In this document: in pieces, positions 16,596 through 25,752 of the stretch
How the letters are laid out: each line of letters opens with the position of its first letter
Numbering within the stretch: position 1 is the first letter of the stretch
Notes under the pieces: generated by a model
What the model saw: only the letters and a program-made list of their open reading frames with translations
Told to the model about the DNA's origin: nothing
Database searches by the model: none
Assembly (NCBI GenBank): GCA_028718545.1
Contig: JAQULT010000001.1
Location: 27,766-91,765 of the forward strand
From: Fidelibacterota bacterium
GTDB lineage: Bacteria; Fidelibacterota; Fidelibacteria; Fidelibacterales; Fidelibacteraceae
Length of the DNA: 64,000 nucleotides
Direction: 5' to 3'
Position numbers and translations under genes: made by a program

Positions 16596-17690
16596 ATGAA
16601 AAAAGTCATTGCAGTGATCCTGGTTCTGGTACTGTTCATTTCCTGCGGAAGGCCGGATCTTGGTGAAGCGGACAGCATTATTGAAAAAGCCATACAGGAA
16701 CGGGTTTTTCCCGGAGCCGTGCTGCTGGTTGGGACTTCCGATAAGATTCTGTACGAAAAAGCATACGGGCACCATACCTATGCCGAAGATTCTCCGAAGG
16801 TCACCCGGGGATCGCTGTTCGATCTTGCTTCCCTGACCAAGGTGTTTGCGACTTCCATGTGTGCCATGAAAGCTATCGATTCGGGACTGATCGACCCCGA
16901 AGATTTTGTTGTGGATTATTTGCCGGAATTTAACAATCACGGCAAAGACCAAATCAGGATCAAGCATCTGCTGATGCATAACAGCGGAATGCCGTCCTAT
17001 ACGCGCGCACTCGCCACGCGGGAAGAGACCCTGGAAAGCATCATGGAGATTTCCATGAATAAAGCTATCGGGGATTACACTTACAGCTGCCTGAACTTCA
17101 TCACACTGATGCGCGTGATCGAATCAGCGAGCGGAAAAATGATGTGGGAATTCTATAATGAGAACTTTACGGATCCCATGCGGCTGAAGCATACCTTTTT
17201 TGTCCCGGATGAATCGCTTTGGGGGAAATGCCTTCCCACGATCGGGGACAGCAGCGGAACGCAGGTGAAACTGCAGGGAAAAGTGCACGATCCGCTGGCT
17301 TTAGCACTGGAGGGATATTCCGGCAACGCAGGCCTGTTCTCGACCGCTTCGGATCTTGCCGCTTTTTGCCAGCTGATGCTGAATGAAGGCGAATATAAGG
17401 GCCGGCGCTATGTACGCCCGGAAACTATAGAACCTTTTAAAACCGTACAGGACGGATTCCGCAGCTACGGCTGGGGTGTAAACAATACGCGCAGCTCCGC
17501 GGGGAGCAAGATGGCAAAGACCGCGATCGGCCATACCGGCTATACCGGTACCAGTGCCTGGATCGATCTTGAACGGGATGTTTTTGTCATTTTACTGACC
17601 AACCGCGTTTATCCCCAGGACACGGCGGAAATTTTTCAGATTCGCCGTGCCGTAGCCGATGCTTCAATGTCCGCCATGTTCGGTTTGTAA
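16596..17690 (+). CDS. Lipoprotein serine hydrolase (beta-lactamase class C/EstB-like)
   Basis: 364 residues. Lipobox FISC gives Cys17. The serine beta-lactamase fold is shown by SLTK (in DLASLTKVF), YSC in place of the usual YxN, and HTG (in IGHTGYTGTSAW). Such proteins act as carboxypeptidases, esterases or amidases in the periplasm. The Cys at the third place of the YxN motif is a departure from the lactamase consensus, although this position varies in the family. It is preceded by a GGGGAAGGAAGG ribosome binding region. Substrate unknown. Confidence 0.85.
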   Translation: MKKVIAVILVLVLFISCGRPDLGEADSIIEKAIQERVFPGAVLLVGTSDKILYEKAYGHHTYAEDSPKVTRGSLFDLASLTKVFATSMCAMKAIDSGLIDPEDFVVDYLPEFNNHGKDQIRIKHLLMHNSGMPSYTRALATREETLESIMEISMNKAIGDYTYSCLNFITLMRVIESASGKMMWEFYNENFTDPMRLKHTFFVPDESLWGKCLPTIGDSSGTQVKLQGKVHDPLALALEGYSGNAGLFSTASDLAAFCQLMLNEGEYKGRRYVRPETIEPFKTVQDGFRSYGWGVNNTRSSAGSKMAKTAIGHTGYTGTSAWIDLERDVFVILLTNRVYPQDTAEIFQIRRAVADASMSAMFGL

Positions 17691-17719
17691 AAAATCCCAA
17701 TACCTCACTCCGATATTTC

Positions 17720-17748
17720 TTGAAAAACTCCGGGCAAGTTATTATTAT
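17720..17748 (+). promoter_or_regulatory. Promoter upstream of the HAD-plsY genes
   Basis: TTGAAA (17720-17725) and TATTAT (17743-17748) lie 17 bp apart. This predicts a start near 17755 and a leader of about 95 nt before the HAD phosphatase gene. Confidence 0.6.
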
Positions 17749-17851
17749 GCCGAATAAAATTAAAAATTTATTAAAGGAGTAATTCCGGACGCAAAAAAGT
17801 AAAAAAATATAAATAAGTCAATCTCCGGTTTACGCCAAATGGAAAAGGTCC

Positions 17852-18529
17852 ATGATAATTTGTATTTTTGATATTGATCATACCCTGTACCGCGCATCAA
17901 CAGTACGGAGTTTTCTTCCTTACGCGCTGCGGAAGGGCGTTTTACCCTTCCGTTTTCTTCTTGCGCTGCCGTTTTATTCTATCCTTTTTTTTATTCGCGG
18001 TGTCGGCAGCGACCTGATCGGGAAAGAATTTCGAACAATGCGGGGAATATCCCAGGAACGAATGAAAGCGGCTGCCAGGATCAGCTATATCCGGAAGATC
18101 CGGCCGGGTCTGGATCCGCGGATCCTTGAAGAGATCGAAAAACAGCGGAATACGGGCAGTAAAATACTACTGGCAAGTTCCTCCTTTTATCCGGTGATAG
18201 AACCGCTGGTCACCGATATTGCACCGGATGCTGTCATTGCGACGGATATTGATTTTGAGAACGGTTTCAGCACCGGAATAATCCGCGTATTGCCGCCTTT
18301 CCGCGAAGGGAAAAAACTGCGTGTCCTGGAATACCTTAAAGCCATGGGAACTTCCCCAATTTCCTGCATGTTTTTTACAGACCATCACGATGACCTGCCA
18401 CTATTGAATATTGTAGGACGTCCCGTGGCGGTCAATCCCACCCGGCGTCTGCGGCAGATCGCAGCGAAACGGGGCTGGGAAATTTTTGATACGCAAAACA
18501 ATATACATAAGAGGAATCACCATGATTGA
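17852..18529 (+). CDS. HAD-IB family phosphatase
   Basis: 225 residues with the nucleophile motif DIDHT at residues 7-11, motif II in LLASSS, and the terminal acidic motif TDHHDDLPLL. This matches the SerB-like HAD subclass IB, which includes phosphoserine phosphatases and phosphatidylglycerophosphate or lysophosphatidate phosphatases. Two hydrophobic stretches near residues 30-55 form the helical cap. It overlaps plsY by 8 bp, so a phospholipid precursor such as lysophosphatidic acid is a reasonable but unproven substrate. Confidence 0.85.
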   Translation: MIICIFDIDHTLYRASTVRSFLPYALRKGVLPFRFLLALPFYSILFFIRGVGSDLIGKEFRTMRGISQERMKAAARISYIRKIRPGLDPRILEEIEKQRNTGSKILLASSSFYPVIEPLVTDIAPDAVIATDIDFENGFSTGIIRVLPPFREGKKLRVLEYLKAMGTSPISCMFFTDHHDDLPLLNIVGRPVAVNPTRRLRQIAAKRGWEIFDTQNNIHKRNHHD

Positions 18530-19190
18530 TCTGCTGATCATTATTCTGCTGAGTTATCTGATCGGTTCCTTTCCAACCGGAGTGATTGCCGGCCGGCTTT
18601 TTAAAAAAATCGATATTCGCGATTATGGAAGCGGAAATATGGGTGCAACCAACGCTTTCCGGGTCCTGGGCAGTAAAATTGGATTATTGGTTGCCCTTAT
18701 CGATATGATGAAAGGTGCTCTTGTGGTTCTTTTTGTTGTGAAGATCCGGATCTTTTCCGAACCGCTACTTTCAGCATCCGGTCTGTTTATTATCGCCACC
18801 CTGGCCGTAGTGTTGGGGCATATCAAACCGCTCTTTGCCCGCTTTAAGGGCGGTAAGGGATTCGGGACCGCAGCGGGAGCTATTTTGACGGCTTATCCTC
18901 CTCTGGCACCGTTCTGCTTTTTTGTTTTTCTGCTGACGCTGGTGCTTTCGGGCAATGTCGCTTTTTCGGACGTGATCACGGCATTCTTTCTTCCTGTCCT
19001 GTATTACCTGATGAGCCGTTATGCCTGTCTCATCTACGATCCCCTGATTTTTGGGTTCTTTATTGCTTCATTTCTGCTGACATTTATCATTATAAGAAAA
19101 AAATTCTTCCAATACCTCCGCGGGGAAGCGGAACTCTTCACCGGAATTATGCTCTTCAGAAAACGAAAGGAAAATGATGAAAAAAAGTAA
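18522..19190 (+). CDS. plsY: Acyl-phosphate glycerol-3-phosphate acyltransferase
   Basis: A 222-residue integral membrane enzyme that transfers acyl groups from acyl-phosphate to glycerol-3-phosphate, the first step of phospholipid synthesis. The three PlsY motifs are visible: SYLIGSFPTG, RDYGSGNMGATNAFRVLG, and the HIKPLFARFKGGKGF region with KGGKG. Several transmembrane segments span the protein. A GAGG ribosome binding site lies within the end of the HAD gene, so the two are likely translationally linked. Confidence 0.95.
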   Translation: MIDLLIIILLSYLIGSFPTGVIAGRLFKKIDIRDYGSGNMGATNAFRVLGSKIGLLVALIDMMKGALVVLFVVKIRIFSEPLLSASGLFIIATLAVVLGHIKPLFARFKGGKGFGTAAGAILTAYPPLAPFCFFVFLLTLVLSGNVAFSDVITAFFLPVLYYLMSRYACLIYDPLIFGFFIASFLLTFIIIRKKFFQYLRGEAELFTGIMLFRKRKENDEKK

Positions 19191-19911
19191 AAGGATCCGG
19201 GATATTGTAATTCTGCATTTGGTCTGCGCAATGACACTAACGGCGCAGGATCTGTTTGAAGCGGATATTTATCTTTTGGGAAGCAATAAGGAAGTCAAAC
19301 TTTTTACCCATAAGAACAGTGAGGAAATACAAAACGGCGAGCGGGTGTGGACCCAATATTATTATCAGCCGGACGGGACGCTCTTTGCGACGGATCAGCT
19401 GATCCTGGATAGGGAAGCGAACTGGCATACGCATAAAACGGCTTTTCCTCTATTGAAGGAATTCTCCGTCATGGAGCGCAAAGGGGAAAACCTGGCTTTT
19501 TTCTATTCCCGTGACGGAAAAAGTAAGAGTAAAGACCGGAAAATCGAGCAACCCGTCGTTTTCGGACCCACACAGCAGCGTTTTCTCTATGAAAATATTG
19601 ATCGTATCGCAAAGGGTGAGGAGCTGATGATCTTTACGCCGGCACCGGAATTTTTACGTCTGATCGAATTCAAGGTCAGGCGTATTGAGGGAAGTGAATA
19701 CGAAAGACCGGGACACATGGTAGTCGAAATGGGGACACAGAATCCCATTATCAGTTGGTTCCTTGGGAAATCCTTTTATGTGGTTGATCTTGACAGCAAA
19801 CTTATTATGGAAATCCACGGTGCTTCCATACTGAAACGTGAAGTGAAAGGAAAATGGGAGTATGTCAATGTGGATATGTATTTCCGCTATCCGGAAAAAG
19901 CTTCAGATTAA
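19174..19911 (+). CDS. Exported protein of unknown function, LolA-like in outline
   Basis: 245 residues with a signal-peptide-like start (ILHLVCAMTLTAQ). The mature region reads as a single antiparallel sheet protein with repeated F-x-V/E-x-E strands, and a charged segment near residues 108-125. It resembles the general layout of LolA-like lipoprotein carriers, but no diagnostic motif is seen, so this is only a suggestion. It overlaps plsY by 17 bp. No terminator is visible before the convergent typA gene 48 bp away. Confidence 0.6.
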   Translation: MMKKSKRIRDIVILHLVCAMTLTAQDLFEADIYLLGSNKEVKLFTHKNSEEIQNGERVWTQYYYQPDGTLFATDQLILDREANWHTHKTAFPLLKEFSVMERKGENLAFFYSRDGKSKSKDRKIEQPVVFGPTQQRFLYENIDRIAKGEELMIFTPAPEFLRLIEFKVRRIEGSEYERPGHMVVEMGTQNPIISWFLGKSFYVVDLDSKLIMEIHGASILKREVKGKWEYVNVDMYFRYPEKASD

Positions 19912-19959
19912 ACGGGGTTCTCCGCAGGAAGGTCCTTGCCATCCAGCACTCTTTTTTAT

Positions 19960-21768
19960 TCAGTTACCGTATTTTTTACGCTGATGCTTATCAAGATAAT
20001 ATTTTCTGATACGGATCGAACAGGGAGTGATCTCGACCACCTCATCCTCGGCGATGAATTCGATCGCCTGGTCCAGGGTCAGGATCCTGGGTGCATGCAG
20101 ATTGACGGTAGATTCCGCTGTTGAAGCACGCATATTGGTCAGTTTCTTTTCCCTGACAATATTGACCGGTAGATCTCCCGGCACATTGCGTTCTCCCACG
20201 ATCATGCCTTCATATACCTTTTCACCTACGGATACGATAAGTTCACCGCGGTCTTCCATGGCAAGACTTGCATAGGCGGTAACATTACCGGGGCGGTCGG
20301 CGACAATGGCGCCGGTCATGCGCTGGGGGATAGGACCGAACCAGGGCTCGTAGCCGTAAAAAAGGCTGTTTAGCACGCCGCGGCCTTTGGTGTCCGTTAA
20401 GAACTGGCTGCGGTATCCGATCAACCCCCGGGAGGGGATGCGGAATTCCAGATGCGCATAGCCGAAACCGTTATTGTTCATTTGCTGAAGTCGCCCCTTG
20501 CGCCGGGATAGTTTTTCCGTTACGATTCCCACATACTCTTCGGGGACTTCAATAAATATTTGTTCGACGGGTTCCTGGGTATGGCCGTCGATCGAACGGG
20601 TGATCACCTGCGGTTTGGATATCATCATTTCATAATCTTCACGCCGCATGGTCTCAATCAGGATGGCCATCTGCAATTCCCCACGCCCGCAAACCTCAAA
20701 AGCGTCCGGGCGCCCGGTTTCCCGGACCTGTATCGAGACGTTACTCAGCGTTTCCCGCATAAGCCGTTCACGCAGTTTGCGCGAGGTGAGGTATTTGCCT
20801 TCCGTTCCGGCAAAGGGACTGTTGTTAACATAAAAGAGCATGGAAATGGTCGGTTCGTCGACATGGATGCGCGGCAGTGGAACCGGATTCTCATTGGCGC
20901 ATAACGAATCCCCGATACGGACATCCTCCAGGCCGGCCAGAGCAATGATATCCCCCGCTTCCACTTTTTCGACGGCAACGCGTTTCAGACCGTGAAAGGT
21001 ATAAATCGCCGAGAGCTTGACATTATTGATAATGGATTTTTCCTTGCAGTGAGCGTAAAGCGTATTTGCCCGGATACTCCCGTTGATCAGCCGGCCGATC
21101 GCGATCTGCCCCACATAATTGTCGTAAGCGATATTGGTTACCAGAAAGGAAGTCGCCGCACGGTCGTTGGCTTCCGGACCGGGGATGGTCTTTAGAATGG
21201 TCTCGAAGAGCGGAGTCAGGTCAGCGGAACCGTCATTGAGTTCCCGGTGCGCGATCCCGGCTTTAGCGTTCGTATAGATGACCGGAAAGTTCAGCTGTTC
21301 CTCATTTGCTCCCAGGTCAATAAAAAGATCATAAACTGCAGAGAGTACAGTGTTGATACGGCGGTCCTTGCGGTCGATCTTATTCAGGACCAGGATCAGG
21401 GGCAGGGAACGTTCCAGCGATTTTTTCAGGACAAAACGGGTCTGCGGCAGCGGGCCTTCAGAGGCATCCACCAGCAGTAGTACGCCGTCGATCATGTTCA
21501 GGCTGCGTTCCACCTCACCGCCGAAATCGGCGTGTCCGGGCGTATCGACAATATTGATTTTCGTATGATGATATTGTATGGCGGTATTTTTCGCCGTGAT
21601 CGTAATGCCGCGTTCCCGCTCCAGATCCAGAGAATCCATAATGCGGTTCTCGACCTCCTGATTGTTTCTGAAGGTTCCGCTTTGCTGCAACATACCGTCG
21701 ATGAGGGTTGTTTTGCCGTGATCGACGTGTGCGATGATCGCTATATTCCGGATGATTTGTTTGCGCAT
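19960..21768 (-). CDS. typA: Translational GTPase TypA/BipA
   Basis: A 602-residue ribosome-associated GTPase involved in stress and low-temperature ribosome assembly. The G domain starts [18 protein letters not shown], with switch motifs RGITI and DTPGHADFG and the G4 motif NKIDR. It is followed by domain II, EF-G-like domains III and V and the TypA-specific C-terminus. Length is normal. It lies 125 bp downstream of tRNA-Gly(CCC), on the same strand as the aminotransferase. Confidence 0.96.
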   Translation of the reverse strand: MRKQIIRNIAIIAHVDHGKTTLIDGMLQQSGTFRNNQEVENRIMDSLDLERERGITITAKNTAIQYHHTKINIVDTPGHADFGGEVERSLNMIDGVLLLVDASEGPLPQTRFVLKKSLERSLPLILVLNKIDRKDRRINTVLSAVYDLFIDLGANEEQLNFPVIYTNAKAGIAHRELNDGSADLTPLFETILKTIPGPEANDRAATSFLVTNIAYDNYVGQIAIGRLINGSIRANTLYAHCKEKSIINNVKLSAIYTFHGLKRVAVEKVEAGDIIALAGLEDVRIGDSLCANENPVPLPRIHVDEPTISMLFYVNNSPFAGTEGKYLTSRKLRERLMRETLSNVSIQVRETGRPDAFEVCGRGELQMAILIETMRREDYEMMISKPQVITRSIDGHTQEPVEQIFIEVPEEYVGIVTEKLSRRKGRLQQMNNNGFGYAHLEFRIPSRGLIGYRSQFLTDTKGRGVLNSLFYGYEPWFGPIPQRMTGAIVADRPGNVTAYASLAMEDRGELIVSVGEKVYEGMIVGERNVPGDLPVNIVREKKLTNMRASTAESTVNLHAPRILTLDQAIEFIAEDEVVEITPCSIRIRKYYLDKHQRKKYGN

Positions 21769-21799
21769 AGAGTTCCCGATATTGTGACGCCGAATATAA

Positions 21800-21813
21800 T
21801 GGCAAATTTGCCA
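21800..21813. promoter_or_regulatory. 14-bp palindrome upstream of typA
   Basis: TGGCAAATTTGCCA is a perfect palindrome 32 bp before the typA start. On the minus strand it ends just before a TATATT-like -10 element, a position suited to an operator. Confidence 0.35.
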
Positions 21814-21892
21814 AAGTGTATATAAAAAACGGAAAAATTAACAAAGCGTACCTTTTGGAGTCTGGTATGCTGAATATCATGTGGGTATTCTG

Positions 21893-21963
21893 AGCGGGTG
21901 AAGGGAATCGAACCCTCGTATTTAGCTTGGGAAGCTAATGTTCTGCCATTGAACTACACCCGC
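21893..21963 (-). tRNA. tRNA-Gly (anticodon CCC)
   Basis: The minus strand gives a complete cloverleaf. The acceptor GCGGGTG pairs with CACCCGC, the anticodon arm is TTAGC/GCTAA around TTCCCAA, and the T-arm is GAGGGTTCGATTCCCTT. The CCC anticodon reads GGG glycine codons. CCA is not encoded. It begins 18 bp after the aminotransferase stop on the same strand, so it is probably cut from that transcript. Confidence 0.95.
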
Positions 21964-21981
21964 GGATGATCGTTCCGGATA

Positions 21982-23175
21982 TCAATGATAGCGTTTGCGG
22001 ACAAAGTTCCGGATCTTGCCGTAGGCGCGTTCCAGAAGTTTTTCGTCCGGCAGGAATACTATGCGCAAATGCTTGGTCCCGGGTTTCTGCCCGAATCCGC
22101 TTCCATGGACAGTAACAACGCCGGTCTCGCGAATGAGGTCTTTGACAAAATCCTCATCCTTGTCGGGAATAAAAAGAGATGGATAAGCATAAAAAGCTCC
22201 GCGCGGCGGAACACAATGGAATTCTTCCATATCATTGAGCATACTGACCGTAATATCACGGCGTTTTTTAAGGGCTGCGAGCATGCGCGGAATATGGTCC
22301 TGAGGACCTTCCAGCGCCGCCTTGACCGCATACTGTACCGGGTGGTTGGCACTGAGCCGTGCGCGAACCATTTTATTCACACCCTCGATATAATGAGCAA
22401 GCAATTCTGCGGGACCGCTGATGATTGCCCAGCCGATACGGAATCCCGGAACAACATAGGATTTTGACAAACCGTTGAAGGTCACAATGGGCACATCGTC
22501 ACAAAGCGAGGCCATGGAGGTGTATTCAATCCCGTCAAGGACCAGCTTGTCATAGATCTCGTCGCTGAAGAGGATCAGGTTGTGGCGCCGGGCCAGTTCA
22601 ATGATTTGCATCAGGGTTTCTTTGGGATAAATGGCACCGGTTGGATTATTGGGATTAATGACCACAATGGCACGGGTCTTTTCATTGATACGGCTTTCGA
22701 TGTCTGCAATATCCAGGTTCCAGTCGTCATCTTCATTCAGGTAATAGGGATTGACCTCGGCATTGAGCTTTGCAAGCACGGAGGAATACAGGGGATAACC
22801 GGGCTGGGGCAGTAAAACATTCTGACCGGGTTCCAGCAATCCTGTCAGGCACAGTTCAATGGCCTCACTGGCTCCCTGGGTGATAAGGATATCGCGGATA
22901 TTCCGGATCTTGCTGCGTTCGGCCTGACGGCGGACGGCTGCACGGGCTTCTTCAATGCCCGGTGAGGGCGAATAACCGTTGCGGTTTTCCAGCATGGCCT
23001 TATATACCGCTTCGATCATGTGCTTCGGCGGCTGAAAATCGAAAATATTGGGGTCGCCGATATTCAGAAAACACATATCCATACCGCTTGCCTTGACCTC
23101 GTTGGCAAGTCCGACAACTTCGCGAATTGCATAACGGATATTCTCTACTCGTGATGCAGGAATGATTGCTTGCAT
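21982..23175 (-). CDS. PLP-dependent aminotransferase, class I/II
   Basis: 397 residues of the fold-type I AspC/AlaA-like family. Visible features are the substrate segment FLNIGDPNIFDF, NPNNPTGAIYP with the cofactor-binding Asn, DEIYDKL, the PLP lysine in FNGLSKSYVVPGFRIGW, and the C-terminal Arg in HLRIVFLP. The N-terminal GDPN pattern and length match alanine- or broad-specificity aminotransferases (AlaA group). An AAAGGG ribosome binding site precedes the ATG. It has its own promoter and is followed by tRNA-Gly(CCC) and typA. Confidence 0.92.
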   Translation of the reverse strand: MQAIIPASRVENIRYAIREVVGLANEVKASGMDMCFLNIGDPNIFDFQPPKHMIEAVYKAMLENRNGYSPSPGIEEARAAVRRQAERSKIRNIRDILITQGASEAIELCLTGLLEPGQNVLLPQPGYPLYSSVLAKLNAEVNPYYLNEDDDWNLDIADIESRINEKTRAIVVINPNNPTGAIYPKETLMQIIELARRHNLILFSDEIYDKLVLDGIEYTSMASLCDDVPIVTFNGLSKSYVVPGFRIGWAIISGPAELLAHYIEGVNKMVRARLSANHPVQYAVKAALEGPQDHIPRMLAALKKRRDITVSMLNDMEEFHCVPPRGAFYAYPSLFIPDKDEDFVKDLIRETGVVTVHGSGFGQKPGTKHLRIVFLPDEKLLERAYGKIRNFVRKRYH

Positions 23176-23200
23176 AATATCCCTTTCAAATCAAGCCGAA

Positions 23201-23229
23201 ATTTAAGGAAACAAATAAGACCTTGTCAA
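23201..23229 (-). promoter_or_regulatory. Promoter of the aminotransferase-tRNA-typA unit
   Basis: On the minus strand TTGACA (23224-23229) and TTAAAT (23201-23206) are 17 bp apart. Transcription is predicted from about 23194, shortly before the aminotransferase start. Confidence 0.6.
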
Positions 23230-23292
23230 GTAAATAGGGGACGCGAAACCTGACAAGATGAGAAAGAACGCAGCCATTTGAAAACATCGAAC

Positions 23293-23322
23293 GAAAATAA
23301 AACCCCGCCGGCGGGCAGGGTT
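23293..23322 (-). terminator. Terminator of tRNA-Gly(GCC)
   Basis: A GC-rich inverted repeat (CCCGCCGGCGGG core inside AACCC/GGGTT) directly follows the tRNA on the minus strand and is followed by TTTTATTTTC. Confidence 0.7.
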
Positions 23323-23326
23323 CTTG

Positions 23327-23398
23327 AGCGAGAGACGAGGCTCGAACTCGCGACAACCACGTTGGCAACGTGGGGCTCTACCACTGAGCTACTCTCGC
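23327..23398 (-). tRNA. tRNA-Gly (anticodon GCC)
   Basis: The minus strand reads GCGAGAGTAGCTCAGTGG at the 5' end, an anticodon arm CCACG/CGTGG around TTGCCAA, a T-arm GAGTTCGAGCCTC and acceptor CTCTCGC. The GCC anticodon reads GGC and GGU. CCA is not encoded. It has a dedicated promoter and terminator. Confidence 0.96.
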
Positions 23399-23415
23399 AT
23401 GTGAAAAAGCTGAAA

Positions 23416-23444
23416 ATTATAAGGCAAAAAAAAATGATATGCAA
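23416..23444 (-). promoter_or_regulatory. Promoter of tRNA-Gly(GCC)
   Basis: Minus-strand TTGCAT (23439-23444) and a consensus TATAAT (23416-23421) are separated by 17 bp that include a nine-T run. Confidence 0.75.
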
Positions 23445-23507
23445 TAAAAAATTTGTGAATCCGGCTGATTATATGCAAATTCGGATGAATAGAAAGAAAG
23501 GAAATGC

Positions 23508-25280
23508 ATGAAGAAGATTCTGGCGATTCTGTTGTTGTTAAGCGGGTTCCGGGCGCTGAGCGCCGAAGCGGTCGTGAGCGTTACACTGGATCCGGAGCGC
23601 AGCGGAATGCCGGCATCCGCCGGCCGGGAAATGGTTCTGGAAGTCCGTATTGCCGAAGGCTGGCACATTAACAGCGCAAAACCGCTGGACAAATACTCGA
23701 TTCCTTCATCTTTGCGGCTGGATATGCCGGAAAACAGCGGATTGTCGATCGGGAACATCCGTTATCCGGAAGGCAAGATCGTAAGTACGGGCTGGGGCGG
23801 TGACCTTTCGCTGTATGAGGGTTCTTTGAAAATCACTTTTACCCTGAACACGGCTCCCGATATCCTGTCCGGCGATCATGATTTCCGCATTCTTTTTACC
23901 TATCAGGCCTGCAATGACCTGACCTGCCTGAGTCCCGAGACGGTTTTTGCAGACGGGAAGCTGCGTATTACGGAAGCAATCTCCGAAAATGCATGGAACG
24001 GCAGGGAAAATGAGGGCAGCGAAATAAGTATCCCTGCAGAAAACGTTTCCCCTGTCGCGACAGACGGGGAAGACGCGGCCGCGGAAGGACCTTTCGCAAA
24101 TAAAAGCATGTTCCTGATCCTGCTGATCGTGTTTGTCATGGGACTTGCCCTGAACCTGACACCCTGCGTATATCCGCTGATCCCCATCACTATGAGTTAT
24201 TTTATCGCACAGAAGGAGCGTTGTTCACCCGTGCTTCTGGCCTTTATGTACGTGCTCGGTCTTGCGCTGACCTATTCGCTGATCGGTACTCTCGCCGCAT
24301 TCGGCGGAAAGATGATGGGATCCCTGCTGGCGCATCCCGCTACGCTCATATTCTTTGCCTTGCTGATGCTGGCATTGTCGCTGAGCATGTTCGGGCTGTA
24401 CGAGTTCCGCCTGCCTTCCGGCCTTACCCGGGCGGGCGGCGGAAGCCGAAGCGGTGCCTTTGGAGCACTGATCATGGGCCTGACCATGGGGATCGTAGCC
24501 GCACCTTGTGTCGGACCTTTTGTTGTCAGTCTTCTGAGCTTTGTAGCGCAAACAGGAAACCTTATCACCGGTTTTTTTACCTTTTTCGTTCTGGCACTGG
24601 GATTGGGAGTCCCTTATTTGTTGCTTGGGATATTTTCCGGCAAGATCGCCCGGCTTCCGCGTTCCGGGGAATGGCTGAACGGTGTCCGTATCTTTTTTGG
24701 CCTGGCACTGATCGGAATGGCGATCTATTTTGTGCTGCCGCTGCTCCCTGAAAAGATTGCCACTCTGATACTGCCTGTCTATATGATCGCTGCGGCAGTC
24801 TATTATGCCCTGATCGACCGGTCAGGACAGGCCTTGCCGGGGTTTTTACGTATCAAGACCCTTATCGCAATGCTGGTCCTTGCGCTGGGCGTACTGATGA
24901 TCAAGCCCGCGGCAACAGCAGGAGAAACGCTGTCCTGGGAAAAATATTCACCCCGGCAGCTGGAACAGGCTCTGGAAGAAGGCAGACCCGTGATCATCGA
25001 TTTTTATGCGGATTGGTGCAATCCCTGCAAGGAACTGGAACATATTACTTTTGCCGATCCGGAAGTAAAGGCCCTGCTTGCGGAATTCGTACGGCTTAAA
25101 GTGGACCTAACCGTTGCAAATGCCGAAAGCGAAGCGGTACGCGGATCATTTGATATTGCCGGTGTTCCAACCCTTGTGTTCTATACAAAAAAGGGCGAGG
25201 AACGGAAAGAACTTCGCCTGACAGGTTTTGAAAAACCCGCTGATTTTGTGTTGCGGATCAAGGGTGTTCTTCAACCCTGA
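23508..25280 (+). CDS. dsbD: Thiol:disulfide interchange protein DsbD
   Basis: A 590-residue inner-membrane electron carrier that moves reducing power from cytoplasmic thioredoxin to the periplasm. After a signal peptide come three parts: an N-terminal DsbD-alpha domain (about 20-160) with the cysteine pair in YQACNDLTCL; a membrane core of about eight helices with TPCVYPLIPI and AAPCVGPF; and a C-terminal thioredoxin-like domain with DFYADWCNPCKE. All three cysteine pairs are present. It is located just before the sdh genes, and a link to cytochrome maturation or secreted protein folding is possible. Confidence 0.94.
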   Translation: MKKILAILLLLSGFRALSAEAVVSVTLDPERSGMPASAGREMVLEVRIAEGWHINSAKPLDKYSIPSSLRLDMPENSGLSIGNIRYPEGKIVSTGWGGDLSLYEGSLKITFTLNTAPDILSGDHDFRILFTYQACNDLTCLSPETVFADGKLRITEAISENAWNGRENEGSEISIPAENVSPVATDGEDAAAEGPFANKSMFLILLIVFVMGLALNLTPCVYPLIPITMSYFIAQKERCSPVLLAFMYVLGLALTYSLIGTLAAFGGKMMGSLLAHPATLIFFALLMLALSLSMFGLYEFRLPSGLTRAGGGSRSGAFGALIMGLTMGIVAAPCVGPFVVSLLSFVAQTGNLITGFFTFFVLALGLGVPYLLLGIFSGKIARLPRSGEWLNGVRIFFGLALIGMAIYFVLPLLPEKIATLILPVYMIAAAVYYALIDRSGQALPGFLRIKTLIAMLVLALGVLMIKPAATAGETLSWEKYSPRQLEQALEEGRPVIIDFYADWCNPCKELEHITFADPEVKALLAEFVRLKVDLTVANAESEAVRGSFDIAGVPTLVFYTKKGEERKELRLTGFEKPADFVLRIKGVLQP

Positions 25281-25350
25281 GTCTGTCTTTTCTCTATAGT
25301 TGTTTTTCCGGATCCGACTGCAGAAATGATAAATTCTGCAGGAATACGGG

Positions 25351-25752
25351 ATGAAAAATTCCTCATTGTATATTCAGAAATTTATACCTACATTAAATTC
25401 TATGGCAAAAATTCAGCACAGTAAACAAAAAGTCTTTTGGCTGCTCCGGCAGCTGAATGCCGTTACGCTCTTTGCTTTTGCCGCCGTGCATATCTGGGTT
25501 GTTCTGGGCAAACTCGAACGTCCGCTTTTATACGAAGATATCCGTTCTTTGCTGTCGAACTGGACCTGGATGCTCTTTTATGCCTTTTTGATCTTCCTGG
25601 TCATCAGTCATGCTGTTATGGAACTATGGCGTGCTTTGACTGACCGGAATCCTCCGGGAAGCTATAAACGCATACTGCGGATAGTACTGCTGGCGCTGGG
25701 CGGTTTTTTACTGTTGCTCAGCGAGTGGAATCTGATACTTCTGGGACGCTAG
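25351..25752 (+). CDS. Succinate dehydrogenase membrane anchor subunit (SdhD-like)
   Basis: 133 residues with three transmembrane segments. The second helix carries ISHAVMELWRALTD, which lines up with the SdhD motif H-A-x-x-G-x-W-x-x-L-T-D and supplies a candidate haem- or quinone-site His; another His lies in FAAVHIWVV. The ribosome binding site (AGGA) is partly held in a small hairpin (25319-25340). The stop codon abuts the ATG of the next gene. An internal Met18 (25402) is an alternative start. Assignment rests mainly on operon position and this motif. Confidence 0.75.
   Translation: MKNSSLYIQKFIPTLNSMAKIQHSKQKVFWLLRQLNAVTLFAFAAVHIWVVLGKLERPLLYEDIRSLLSNWTWMLFYAFLIFLVISHAVMELWRALTDRNPPGSYKRILRIVLLALGGFLLLLSEWNLILLGR

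Noticed and set aside
17773-17779. AAAGGAG ribosome-binding-like sequence in the HAD gene leader
   Set aside because: No ATG, GTG or TTG with a usable frame lies at the right distance, so no small gene is proposed.
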